Below the pieces are notes generated by a model. It saw only the letters and a list, made by a program, of their open reading frames with translations. It was not told the DNA's origin and did not search any database. DNA of 19,524 nt from Candidatus Thorarchaeota archaeon. Its GTDB lineage: Archaea > Asgardarchaeota > Thorarchaeia > Thorarchaeales > Thorarchaeaceae. Each line of letters starts with the position of its first letter. Within the stretch, counting starts at the first letter, position 1. Positions 6,468 through 14,286 of the stretch are shown here, in pieces. The position numbers were made by a program, and so were the translations under genes. The DNA lies in assembly GCA_019057595.1 (NCBI GenBank), contig DXJI01000017.1:1-19524 (forward strand), given 5' to 3'.

Positions 6468-6476
6468 CTTATATTT
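6468..6476 (+). promoter_or_regulatory. TATA-like promoter for the winged-helix regulator
   Basis: CTTATATTT predicts transcription initiation around 6497-6502, leaving an untranslated leader of about 115 bases before ATG 6619. That is long for an archaeal gene. The leader holds two inverted repeats. Confidence 0.45.
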
Positions 6477-6506
6477 GGTCATATACGATTATAGAACAGA
6501 TTTGGG

Positions 6507-6520
6507 GCGTTTTAACACGC
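6507..6520. promoter_or_regulatory. Imperfect palindrome GCGTTTTAACACGC (possible operator)
   Basis: Six of seven base pairs are symmetrical. It lies directly downstream of the predicted transcription start of the winged-helix gene, a typical repressor position. It shares GTTTTAACAC with the inverse of the element at 6384-6395, so one protein could control both divergent promoters. Confidence 0.4.
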
Positions 6521-6527
6521 TCCTAGT

Positions 6528-6548
6528 GGGTTTTAAAATCCAAAACCC
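6528..6548 (+). repeat. Leader hairpin GGGTTTT-7-AAAACCC
   Basis: A perfect 7-bp stem with a 7-base loop lies inside the predicted 5' leader of the regulator. Only a C-run, not a T-run, follows, so a terminator is unlikely; RNA structure or protein binding is possible. The remainder of 6549-6603 shows no further structure that I can see. Confidence 0.4.
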
Positions 6549-6618
6549 CCCAAGAAGAGTACGATTCCCGGGCTGATCCGAGTCGCTTGATGAATCGAAA
6601 GCATTGGTGAATAGCAAC

Positions 6619-7374
6619 ATGGGCGATGACAACATTACATCGGAAAACACGGACAGCCTCAAGGGAATTGAATTGACGGATGAGGGTAAGAAAGATCAGA
6701 GAGAGATTCTTTTTGTTACCGACGATGAGATGGCAGAAGTTCTCGATGAACTTGTTCGATTCAACATTCTACAGGTTTTACGAAAAGGTGTCGAAGATAC
6801 ACTCACCACAGAAACAACTGATGAAGAAACTGGTGATAAAATCATCAGGCAGAAAGTGGTCAAGCGAAATGTTTTGTCTGTTGTCGAGATAGTGAAACAT
6901 TCACCAGACTGCTGTTATGACGGTGAAAAGATCACAAAGAACCAAGTGTACCATCATTTGCCCATTTTGGAAAGACATGGATACGTCATCAAATACGGCA
7001 CTGTCCAAACAGGTAAGCGAACCACTGACTATTATCGAAGGACTGCGAAAGGGTTCATGCTCACCAAGGGTGCTTGGGGTACTGAGGAAAAACGCATTCG
7101 GGAAAAGCTCGAGGGTTACACGTTTAAGATGTTAGAAACCTTCAATCTGGATATCTCGGAAGAGAATCGCGAGGAACTCTTGGATCTCAGTATTAAGAGA
7201 GCAAAAATGCAACACGAGTGGAGAACCAAGATTGCTGAAATGGTCAGTCTGGATGTTGCAAACAAAGAGATCCTGAGCATGTATGAGATGTTATTGGACT
7301 ACTATTCTGTAGGATCAAAAGAGTACATGGATATCATCTACAGAATCAGAGAGATTCTCTTTCCTGAAAAATAA
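6619..7374 (+). CDS. Winged-helix (ArsR-like) transcriptional regulator
   Basis: This encodes about 251 residues. I place the start at ATG 6619 because GGTGA at 6606-6610 is well spaced before it; in-frame TTG 6604 and GTG 6607 overlap that signal. After a disordered acidic N-terminus, a helix-turn-helix domain runs from about residue 35 to 145: RFNILQVLRKG, then KITKNQVYHHLPILERHGYV as the recognition region, then a wing and YYRRTAKGFML. The region between helices 1 and 2 contains a Thr/Glu-rich insert. The C-terminal 100 residues are helical and may mediate dimerisation or sensing. It probably controls itself and the divergent mini-ORF operon; the ligand is unknown. Its stop is 2 bases from the convergent gene. 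Confidence 0.78.
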   Translation: MGDDNITSENTDSLKGIELTDEGKKDQREILFVTDDEMAEVLDELVRFNILQVLRKGVEDTLTTETTDEETGDKIIRQKVVKRNVLSVVEIVKHSPDCCYDGEKITKNQVYHHLPILERHGYVIKYGTVQTGKRTTDYYRRTAKGFMLTKGAWGTEEKRIREKLEGYTFKMLETFNLDISEENREELLDLSIKRAKMQHEWRTKIAEMVSLDVANKEILSMYEMLLDYYSVGSKEYMDIIYRIREILFPEK

Positions 7375-7376
7375 GG

Positions 7377-7751
7377 TCACACATGACCCTTTAGTTCAAC
7401 TGCAGTCTTCTTCACATCTATGACTGTGATCTCTGGTACTGCAGTATGAATTGCAAAAGCAATCGCCCATGCATTCTCATCAATCTCTACTAAGAGAAGA
7501 TGTCCCTGATCATTATCGGCAGTAGCAAGATAGGAGTCCTCGGATGATGAAACCCTCTTGTACTTCACTCCTCCTACAGAGACCTTTGACTTGTCGTCTT
7601 TGATTGCCTTCAGAATTCCCGCAACATCTTCCACAAGATCCCAGTTCTCAGTCTGCCAGACAATCGCCTCCTCCTTTGCAACTGCAAATGCCTGGATTTT
7701 GGGATTGTTGGCGTAAAGTTGGGTCCATTCGTTTCCTATTGTTGAACTCAA
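7377..7751 (-). CDS. Profilin-like protein, copy 2 (Asgard-type)
   Basis: This encodes 124 residues. The pattern is an N-terminal helix, then QAFAVAKEEAIVWQTENWDL (20-39), a helix (VAGILKAIK), VGGVKYKRV, a beta strand pair (GHLLLVEIDENAWAIAF) and a C-terminal helix ending KGHV. The order of helix, aromatic strand, helix, sheet and C-terminal helix fits a profilin-type fold, and the WQ(T/S)xNWDL and KY signatures match what I remember of Asgard profilins, which bind Asgard actin. A roadblock/LC7 protein is the main alternative. TTG 7751 is the start, set by GGAGGT at 7758-7763 with 6 bases of spacing. It is a diverged paralogue of the gene just upstream. Confidence 0.6.
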   Translation of the reverse strand: MSSTIGNEWTQLYANNPKIQAFAVAKEEAIVWQTENWDLVEDVAGILKAIKDDKSKVSVGGVKYKRVSSSEDSYLATADNDQGHLLLVEIDENAWAIAFAIHTAVPEITVIDVKKTAVELKGHV

Positions 7752-7783
7752 AAGAAGACCTCCAGTTTCAAAAAGAGTAATCT

Positions 7784-7811
7784 AGGGGGATTCGTCCCAG
7801 AAAGTCCCCCT
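7784..7811 (-). terminator. Hairpin plus T-run between the two profilin-like genes
   Basis: AGGGGGA (7784-7790) pairs with TCCCCCT (7805-7811), 11 bases after the TAA of the upstream profilin-like gene. On the minus strand it is followed shortly by CTCTTTTTG. An internal alternative stem GGGA-CGAA-TCCC could compete. This may terminate or attenuate transcription, giving the two copies different expression. Confidence 0.5.
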
Positions 7812-7821
7812 GATTTCTCGA

Positions 7822-8208
7822 TTAGATCTTGCCCCGTAGGGTCTTTGCAGCTCGGTCTACATCTACGTAGACACCATCTGGCTGAGCACTTGCGTCAGCC
7901 CAAGCCACAACCCATCTGTCACTTGTTGGCTCAATCTTAGTCAGAATGAGGATACCACTTCCCTGTACATTGCGAGCCACCAGACTCTCAGGGGTAGACC
8001 TCATTGTGCTATACTTGACTGTGTTCTGCACGACAGAAGAGCTTCTCGATTTCACAGCAGATATCAGACTTGAAGCCTCAGCAGTGAGGTCCCAGTTGTT
8101 GCTCTGCCACAGGACTTGTCCAGCCTCAGTAATGACTCCGAATGCTTGGACCATATTACCCGAACTATTGTATGCTAGCGTATATGCATCCATTACAGGA
8201 TCGCTCAT
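7822..8208 (-). CDS. Profilin-like protein, copy 1 (Asgard-type)
   Basis: This encodes 128 residues. It shares with its neighbour QAFxV, WQxxNWDL (34-41), a following helix (ISAVKS), VKY (64-66), LA, QG, W-V-A near 100, VDV and a terminal A..L.G.. motif. The segment KYSTMRSTPESLVARNVQGSG is the part most like Asgard profilins. If so, it binds actin monomers and phospholipids in the cytosol; this rests on family memory. ATG 8208 is fixed by GGGGTGA at 8215-8221, 6 bases upstream, and a TATA-like element at 8259-8268. A roadblock-type small GTPase regulator remains possible because both folds share strand and helix order. Confidence 0.62.
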   Translation of the reverse strand: MSDPVMDAYTLAYNSSGNMVQAFGVITEAGQVLWQSNNWDLTAEASSLISAVKSRSSSVVQNTVKYSTMRSTPESLVARNVQGSGILILTKIEPTSDRWVVAWADASAQPDGVYVDVDRAAKTLRGKI

Positions 8209-8258
8209 GTGAATTCACCCCGTACTTCTACGGTCAACAGGAACTCCCTGTACCCTCT

Positions 8259-8268
8259 CCAAATAAAC
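8259..8268 (-). promoter_or_regulatory. TATA-like promoter for the profilin-like pair
   Basis: On the minus strand it reads GTTTATTTGG. The predicted start of transcription is near 8238, about 30 bases before ATG 8208, leaving room for the GGGGTGA ribosome binding site. Confidence 0.4.
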
Positions 8269-8302
8269 AAATCCTCGATGACCCCAATCTCCAAAGTTCA
8301 AG

Positions 8303-8309
8303 TATACTC
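8303..8309 (+). promoter_or_regulatory. TATA-like promoter for the DUF167 gene
   Basis: TATACTC predicts transcription starting near 8330. That excludes ATG 8312 as translation start and favours ATG 8336. Confidence 0.35.
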
Positions 8310-8335
8310 ATATGGAAAAGTGTTGTCCAGAGAGT

Positions 8336-8635
8336 ATGACTTCTGCGATTTGGGAAACTGAGAGAGGAACAATCCTCAAGGTCAACGTGCGCCCCAAGTC
8401 CAGAGAGAAGAGTCTTGTTGCAGAGATTTCTCCAGAGGTCATAGTTGTAAATCTGAAGAGCCCCGCAAGGGAGGGAAAGGCCAATTCAGAACTGGTCAAG
8501 AGAATGGCAAAGGCGCTGGAGGTTTCTTCGAGCAGTGTCACTCTTGTTGCAGGTCACAAGTCAAGGGAAAAAACACTCTTGGTTCAGGGGTTGCGCCCTG
8601 AAGATATCGAACAGAGGCTGTCAAATGTGACATAG
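8336..8635 (+). CDS. DUF167/YggU-family protein
   Basis: This encodes about 99 residues from ATG 8336; a longer frame from ATG 8312 would add eight. The family pattern is clear: a beta strand LKVNVRPKSRE, then VVNLKSPAREGKANSELVKRMAKALEV (the GKAN motif and helix), then SSSVTLVAGHKSREKTLLVQG. DUF167 proteins are small alpha/beta proteins found in all domains, with no well-established biochemical role. Placement of the start follows from the TATA-like sequence at 8303-8309 and GAGAG just before 8336. The promoter of the next gene overlaps its end. Confidence 0.85.
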   Translation: MTSAIWETERGTILKVNVRPKSREKSLVAEISPEVIVVNLKSPAREGKANSELVKRMAKALEVSSSSVTLVAGHKSREKTLLVQGLRPEDIEQRLSNVT

Positions 8636-8639
8636 GCAG

Positions 8640-8650
8640 TTATATACAGG
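8640..8650 (+). promoter_or_regulatory. TATA-box promoter for the OPT transporter
   Basis: TTATATACAGG lies right after the DUF167 stop. Initiation near 8670 gives a leader of about 22 bases to TTG 8693. Confidence 0.5.
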
Positions 8651-8692
8651 ATTTGATGGCACTCTTGGAAAGAGCCTTAGACCTCGTTTGAC

Positions 8693-11557
8693 TTGGAGAG
8701 AGCAGCCTTGAAGGACCGAACTAGAAGATTCCTGGGATTTGTCTTTGCAGGATTCATCTCTTATGTTCTCATTGTTATGCTCCTCGGTCGTTATGCTGAA
8801 CCAGCTGCCATCATTGCACTCCTGACGTCGTTTGTGTTTCTGTACCTTGCCATGTACGGTCCAGCACCTGAGTTCCGAGAACTTGTTATCATCATCTGCT
8901 TAGCTGCAGTGTATGTTCCTGTCAGTTTCGTGGTGTACATATTCTCTGATATGGTCGTCGTGACGATTGCCATTGTGATGACGTATCTGGCAATCACAAT
9001 GATGTTCAGAACGGACCTGAATAAGGCTCTCCTCAGTGGTCTATTCTCTGCTGGGGCTCTCTACTCTCTGTTTCTAATGGCTATGGGAAGATTGTTCCAT
9101 ATCGATGTCACCATCGCTCTAATTTCTCTCGTAGGACTCCTCTATTTGACTCTGTATCGACGCCCAATGATCTCGAGAGAACTAGTGATTATTGTCCTTC
9201 TAACCGGCATCTATCTGCCTCTGAGTCTACTTGTAGGCATATTCTCCGAGATGACGATTATGACTTTTGGTGGGCTGGTGATATACATCGTCACGACAGT
9301 AAAGATCAAACCAGATCCCAAGAAATCACTCCTTGTAGGTCTTTTTTCAGCAGGAATCTTCTATACACTCGTCCTGATGGCTGAGGGTAGGTGGAACCAG
9401 CCCGACGTCATCTTTGCTTTGGTCCTTGAGATCACCCTACTCTACCTATCAGTTTTCAAGCCTCCACCAGACAAGAAGGAACTAGCAGCCATCACGGCAC
9501 TGATGCTCACATACCTGTTTCTGAGTGCATATTTTGCGTTCTTCACTGAAGCTGTTGTCATGGCCATAGGCGGGCTTGCACTCTATGGAATCGTAAGAGC
9601 GGAACCCAAGTTCCCACTCACAAAACGGGCATTGGCGACCGGGCTTATAGTTGGCATTGTAATGACGTTCATGGGCATCTACTTGGCCCTCAAGCTAGGC
9701 GTTGTATTCTTGGTGGGTGCAGAGATGCTTGGAGCAATCTTTCTGAGCATGTATGGAAGATATACTCGAGAAGAGAATACGGTAGTGGTGGCAATTGCAA
9801 ACTCTTCATCTATGGTGGCCATTGGAGTACTACTCACCTATCCAGCAATAGCCATTTTTGATACTGAGAATCCTATTTTCAACACAGCTAGCGTTGCATA
9901 TGATCCTACAATTACAATAATCTTCATCGTATTTACGACGGGTATTAGCGCCATTTTTGGACTCATTCTTCTGGCTCCGTTCAGAAACCGTTTCGAGAAA
10001 GAAGCCTGGCCTCAGCTGCAACCTCAGGCGGAGTGCATAAACTCGATTGGCGGTGATGCTGAGGCGAAAAAGTCGGTCGGTGTTGGTCTTGCTGCAGCTG
10101 GTGCGTGGGTAGGTGCATCAAAGATTGTTGAAGGGACTACAGGTGTATCATTGAGTACCATTCCAAAAGCCTTGGCTCCCATCATACCAGCAGCAAGTGC
10201 AATTCCCGACTGGATTGGTATAAGCAACTCACCAATGATAGCGGGTATTGGCTTCTTTGTGGGATGGAAACGAGCGGTCGTCATGGCTATTGGAAGCGTG
10301 ATCTCCCTTCTGATTTGGATATTCATTGAAGGTGCCAGTGGAGCTGTCGACTATAGTACACACCTAAAGAGACCTGAGATTCTTTACTTCGCATTGGGTC
10401 TATTTGTCACAGTCGTCCTTGGAGATGTTCTCAGTGGTAAGGAAGAGAAGAACCTCTCACCTGAAGAATTAGAGGAGAGAGTACAGAAGACCGATGATGA
10501 TGGAATTATAATAGTTGAAACTCCGCACAAGGCGAAGGAACTACCCAGAGTCCTTAGAGTAAGAGAAGAACTCTTCTCGATTGAAACCTTCAAGGAAGAG
10601 GTCCGAGAGATAATTGATAATCCGAGGGAATACATCCGTTCGCGACGAGGGCATATACCACCATGGATTGCAATCGTATCAATGGGTATATTCATGGTGA
10701 TAGGAATCATCGTGTTCTGGTTCCTGACTCCATTCTTGCAGAGTCCAGGAACTCCACTACAGATTCACTGGCTCCTGTTCATCTTAGGTACTCCACTTGC
10801 TCTGGTTTCGGCATACTTCACTGCTAGAGCTATCAGTGAGACTGGTATGCTTGCAGGATACATTTCAGACATAGTTGCAATTCCAGCCATTCTCTTCTTC
10901 AAGGTCACATTCTCTGCTATCACTACGTTCATGGGAATGCTGGGAGCGGTTCAGGATTCTGCGATTGCACTACTAGTGCATCTAAAACTTGGGAGACTCA
11001 CTGGTGTACGTGGGAGAGATATTCTGAAAGCAGTGTTCGTGGGGGCTATGCTTGGTACGACAGTCGGTTCTTTGATCACGTTCCAATTGTTTAGTACCTA
11101 TGGATTTGGAAGTACGGAATTTCCTGCTCCAGCTGCTCAGCTCTTTGGATTCCTAGTAACAAGTCTCGCAGACATAGGTAATTTTCAACTACCGGGATTG
11201 AATCTGTTTGAGGGCGTATCTCCAATCATTGCGTTCCTGTATCTCTTTGTCTGGGCGACTTGCGGATTTCTTGCAGGTCGTGAGTTGAACAAGCGTGGGC
11301 TCAGTCCAATCAGCCTTGTAGTGGGGGTACTCATTCCTCCAGCAACATCAGTAACAATTCTGATTGGTGGCTATATCAACTACAAGCTGAAGCAAGACCC
11401 GCAACCCTCGGTAAAGATTGCTGACCACACACCGCAGCAGATTGAAGTCTATGACGCAGGGTATAGTAACACTAGTCGGATATTGAGTGGTATTGTTGCA
11501 GGAGAAGCAGTTGTGACTGTGATTTGGGTCATGTTGAGTGCCTTTCTGTTCATTTAG
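8693..11557 (+). CDS. OPT-family transporter with a triplicated N-terminal membrane extension
   Basis: This encodes 954 residues. From about 308 onward it is an OPT (oligopeptide/metal-chelate transporter) protein: KRALATGLIVGIVMTFMGIYLALKLG, a helix-rich core, a cytosolic loop (about 580-655) and a second half with AISETGMLAGY and GVLIPPATSVTILIGG. The OPT core alone is close to the usual family length. The first ~305 residues are extra: three repeats of about 100 residues (11-108, 109-208, 209-306), each with about four short hydrophobic helices. Repeats 2 and 3 both carry GLFSAG. The substrate is unknown (peptides or metal-siderophore complexes are typical). The start is TTG 8693, supported by the TATA element; an in-frame stop (8678-8680) limits upstream choice. 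Its stop overlaps the convergent operon by 4 bases. Confidence 0.88.
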   Translation: MERAALKDRTRRFLGFVFAGFISYVLIVMLLGRYAEPAAIIALLTSFVFLYLAMYGPAPEFRELVIIICLAAVYVPVSFVVYIFSDMVVVTIAIVMTYLAITMMFRTDLNKALLSGLFSAGALYSLFLMAMGRLFHIDVTIALISLVGLLYLTLYRRPMISRELVIIVLLTGIYLPLSLLVGIFSEMTIMTFGGLVIYIVTTVKIKPDPKKSLLVGLFSAGIFYTLVLMAEGRWNQPDVIFALVLEITLLYLSVFKPPPDKKELAAITALMLTYLFLSAYFAFFTEAVVMAIGGLALYGIVRAEPKFPLTKRALATGLIVGIVMTFMGIYLALKLGVVFLVGAEMLGAIFLSMYGRYTREENTVVVAIANSSSMVAIGVLLTYPAIAIFDTENPIFNTASVAYDPTITIIFIVFTTGISAIFGLILLAPFRNRFEKEAWPQLQPQAECINSIGGDAEAKKSVGVGLAAAGAWVGASKIVEGTTGVSLSTIPKALAPIIPAASAIPDWIGISNSPMIAGIGFFVGWKRAVVMAIGSVISLLIWIFIEGASGAVDYSTHLKRPEILYFALGLFVTVVLGDVLSGKEEKNLSPEELEERVQKTDDDGIIIVETPHKAKELPRVLRVREELFSIETFKEEVREIIDNPREYIRSRRGHIPPWIAIVSMGIFMVIGIIVFWFLTPFLQSPGTPLQIHWLLFILGTPLALVSAYFTARAISETGMLAGYISDIVAIPAILFFKVTFSAITTFMGMLGAVQDSAIALLVHLKLGRLTGVRGRDILKAVFVGAMLGTTVGSLITFQLFSTYGFGSTEFPAPAAQLFGFLVTSLADIGNFQLPGLNLFEGVSPIIAFLYLFVWATCGFLAGRELNKRGLSPISLVVGVLIPPATSVTILIGGYINYKLKQDPQPSVKIADHTPQQIEVYDAGYSNTSRILSGIVAGEAVVTVIWVMLSAFLFI

Positions 11558-12942
11558 CGCTTGAAGGTCTCTTCTAGAGCTCTGTCCCACTCGTCAACTT
11601 CAGTTTCATCGCCCTTGCGCTTCTTCCTTGCTTTAGCACGCGCTCTTCTTGCCTTGTCAGCCTCACGTTTCTTTCTAGCCAGGTCCTTCTTTCTCTGTTT
11701 CTCAGCGTCTTTCTCTTCCTTCGTGAGCTTTTCTTTCTCGACAACTTCTCTCTTCGAGAACCAGCTGATGACCATTGCTGCGAATGGAAAGAGCAACACC
11801 ACAGGAACCAAGAACAGCAGAACTATTTCTGGTTGGAAGAGCTCGACACTACCCTGGATTCCTATGGGCAGGTTGAGGAGTGCGGATACTACACCTGGGC
11901 TCATGAGGATGAAAGAAATGGCTACAACAGTTAAGAACCGGATCAGAGATCCAGTGATGGTAGAACCAATGACGTAGGTTGATGATGGAGCTGCAGCCTT
12001 TGCAGTCAGTTCATCTCTAGCTCTTGAGTCAGTTTGGAGCAACTCATCGACATAGATCTGAAGTCTGCGAACATCGGAGATTGCATCAAGACTCTCTAGA
12101 GCATCTTGAGTTCCCACTACCTTGCGCTCGATTGCTTCTCTAAGGAATGAGAAAGCTGTAGCACCCGTGGTACGACTCATGGCTGTTGTGCTTACCTTCT
12201 CTCCACGTTCAATAGCATCCTGTTTTCTCGTTGCTTGACGAAGTGCTAGTAGTTGTTTCTTGAGCGTCTCTTCGCGGTCTTCGACAGGTTTTCCGACAGA
12301 ATAGCTATAGATCATTTGGTAACTGACCTCAAGGTAAGCAAATGAAACAAGTGCCAATATTTGAGCCGTCATTGTAAGGAATGCTACAAAGTCCACTGGG
12401 AAGGGATTCAGGTCGGGAACTATGAGAGCGCGAAAAGCTGCAACCATTACAATTCCTTGGATAGAGAGGAATGCACCACCAACAAACTTGTGCTCCATGC
12501 GGATGAGTGACTGCAGAAATAGAGCAATTCCAATCCCTGCAAAGAGGAAGTACAAGAAGAGGAACGTGTTGTCCCATAGAGTATAGAGTACTTCCCACAG
12601 ATTGGACTGGAACGACGCCCAGACCTGCATCACATTTGTCAGTGGACCATCCACACCGTATGGCTGCATGTACCAGCTTCTGAGGACTAGTGTGTTGTAC
12701 AGACCAACGATGAGGTCACTTGGCATTGCCCCTCCAGCAAATGCAACCACCAGACCGCTGATCATTGTAGTGGTCAAGAAGAATATGACAAGTGATAGAA
12801 GACGGAATACCGTCACCACAAAGGTGTATGGAGCGTCCCAGTGCCAGAAGTCATTGACATCCAGAATAGCATAGACAAGATATGCCATTACTGCAAAAGT
12901 AGCGATGGATGCGATACGAAGTATCCAGGTGACAACCTTCAA
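11554..12942 (-). CDS. Polytopic membrane protein with very basic C-terminal tail (last gene of MoxR operon)
   Basis: This encodes 462 residues. There are about five membrane helices in 5-215, a soluble helical segment (about 218-320), two more helices (about 331-358 and 372-395), and a tail (397-462). The tail is dense in Lys, Arg and Glu (RKKREADKARRARAKARKK) and probably forms a long charged helix. I recognise no family. It starts at TTG 12942, overlapping the DUF58 stop in a TTGA tetranucleotide, with a G-rich ribosome binding stretch just upstream (GGGGGGT), so it is translationally coupled. Operon position suggests it is a membrane partner of MoxR/DUF58. The tail could contact nucleic acid, acidic lipid or ribosomes; that is speculation. 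Confidence 0.8.
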   Translation of the reverse strand: MKVVTWILRIASIATFAVMAYLVYAILDVNDFWHWDAPYTFVVTVFRLLSLVIFFLTTTMISGLVVAFAGGAMPSDLIVGLYNTLVLRSWYMQPYGVDGPLTNVMQVWASFQSNLWEVLYTLWDNTFLFLYFLFAGIGIALFLQSLIRMEHKFVGGAFLSIQGIVMVAAFRALIVPDLNPFPVDFVAFLTMTAQILALVSFAYLEVSYQMIYSYSVGKPVEDREETLKKQLLALRQATRKQDAIERGEKVSTTAMSRTTGATAFSFLREAIERKVVGTQDALESLDAISDVRRLQIYVDELLQTDSRARDELTAKAAAPSSTYVIGSTITGSLIRFLTVVAISFILMSPGVVSALLNLPIGIQGSVELFQPEIVLLFLVPVVLLFPFAAMVISWFSKREVVEKEKLTKEEKDAEKQRKKDLARKKREADKARRARAKARKKRKGDETEVDEWDRALEETFKR

Positions 12943-14261
12943 AATGTTGCTACCCCCCTCTGCTTTGCAGATTCGTATGTCTGGATGATAACAGCTAGGA
13001 AATCCTCTGGACCGACATTGATTACATCAATTCCAAAACGTGCAAGTGCTCTTGCAATCTTAGTTCTACGCTCCCAGAGTTCTTCAGAAACAGCTTCTGA
13101 AAGAACCTTTTCAACCGGTCCAAACTGACCTACTGGTGCTTCGAACCACGGACCAAAGGGACTGATCACCATGGCCTTGTGTCCATTGGCTACAAGGGTC
13201 TTCATGGCGTTTATGAGTGGAGCTGGACTCTCTTCCAGATCAGTCAACCAGATAACCAGTGAACGCTTCTTGCTCTGGTTTACTACGTATGAGATTGCAG
13301 TTTCATAGTCGCTCCACCCTTTTGGTTCTGCCATTGCAAGAATCTCTAGAACATCAAACATATGATTGGGTCTTGCTCCAGGTGGAACGTATCCATGAAC
13401 CAGATCACTGAAAACACAGGTACCAACAAGGTCCTTTCTCTCGAGACCCATGTGAGTGAGTAGAACTGCAGCCCTGATGGCATATTCCAGCTTGGTATTC
13501 TCAGGATATCCATTACCCATACTACCACTGCTGTCCACCATGCAAATCACTTGCACGTTCTTTTCCTGCTCCCACTGTTTGATGACCATGTCACCACGTT
13601 TTGCACTTACTTTCCAATCAATGAGTCTGAATTCATCTCCAGGCACATATTCACGGAATCCTGCAAAGTCGGTACCCATTCCGATTGTCTTTGTACGATG
13701 AGCACCGAACATGAGACCGAGCTGTCTCTGCTTGCCAAGTGCCTCCAACCGGCGGACATCTTTCCAAGTGGGATAGACGAGGACCTCAGTCTGTTCCTTT
13801 AAGATTCGTTTGTAGTAATGAAGTCCAAGGCGGTCACGCATGATGACTTCAGTGGGACCCAGGAAATAGCGTCCTCGCATCCTTGCCTGAAGGATGTACG
13901 AGAAGGTCATACTGCTTCCAGGTTCAATCCGTGAGGCCATGAAATTCTCTCCGATGGCCAATATCCAAGTCTCCGGATACTGGTCATGGACTTCAATAAA
14001 ATCAAAATGACGCCTAGATGTATTGCGAATCGTGACTCTCACACGGATGAAATCACCTGAGAACACCTTCACCTTGTCAATTTGACGATCTACTTCAATG
14101 CCAGCTAGATTAGCAGTCAGTGCAAAGAGGGGCAACGTGACGACTAGACCAATCACGAGATAGACTCCCAGGAGGACGAGGTAGAAGTTCTGGAAGGAGA
14201 ATCCACTAGTTAATAGTAAAACCCCTGAGAAGACTACCATGAAGCCTCTCTGTGTTATCAC
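12939..14261 (-). CDS. DUF58 protein with von Willebrand A-like domain (MoxR partner)
   Basis: This encodes about 440 residues from GTG 14261, which has GGAGTAGGT just upstream and leaves 25 bases after the MoxR stop. A longer frame from GTG 14330 would overlap MoxR by 44 bases. Two N-terminal membrane helices are followed by a beta-sandwich region. Then comes the DUF58 signature DFAGFREYVPGDEFRLIDWK (198-217, with SAKRG after it). The vWA-like domain then opens with VDSSGSM (242-248), a DxSxS metal-site pattern, and ends near 345. DUF58 proteins are constant neighbours of MoxR ATPases and are thought to act as adaptors in complex assembly. Its final codons overlap the next gene. Confidence 0.9.
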   Translation of the reverse strand: MITQRGFMVVFSGVLLLTSGFSFQNFYLVLLGVYLVIGLVVTLPLFALTANLAGIEVDRQIDKVKVFSGDFIRVRVTIRNTSRRHFDFIEVHDQYPETWILAIGENFMASRIEPGSSMTFSYILQARMRGRYFLGPTEVIMRDRLGLHYYKRILKEQTEVLVYPTWKDVRRLEALGKQRQLGLMFGAHRTKTIGMGTDFAGFREYVPGDEFRLIDWKVSAKRGDMVIKQWEQEKNVQVICMVDSSGSMGNGYPENTKLEYAIRAAVLLTHMGLERKDLVGTCVFSDLVHGYVPPGARPNHMFDVLEILAMAEPKGWSDYETAISYVVNQSKKRSLVIWLTDLEESPAPLINAMKTLVANGHKAMVISPFGPWFEAPVGQFGPVEKVLSEAVSEELWERRTKIARALARFGIDVINVGPEDFLAVIIQTYESAKQRGVATF

Positions 14262-14286
14262 TGAGTACCTACTCCATCTAACTAGA

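Noticed and set aside
11561..11977. 138-codon plus-strand ORF rich in Ser, Phe and Leu
   Set aside because: It is the antisense of the Lys/Arg-rich tail of the minus-strand membrane protein and has no start signals.
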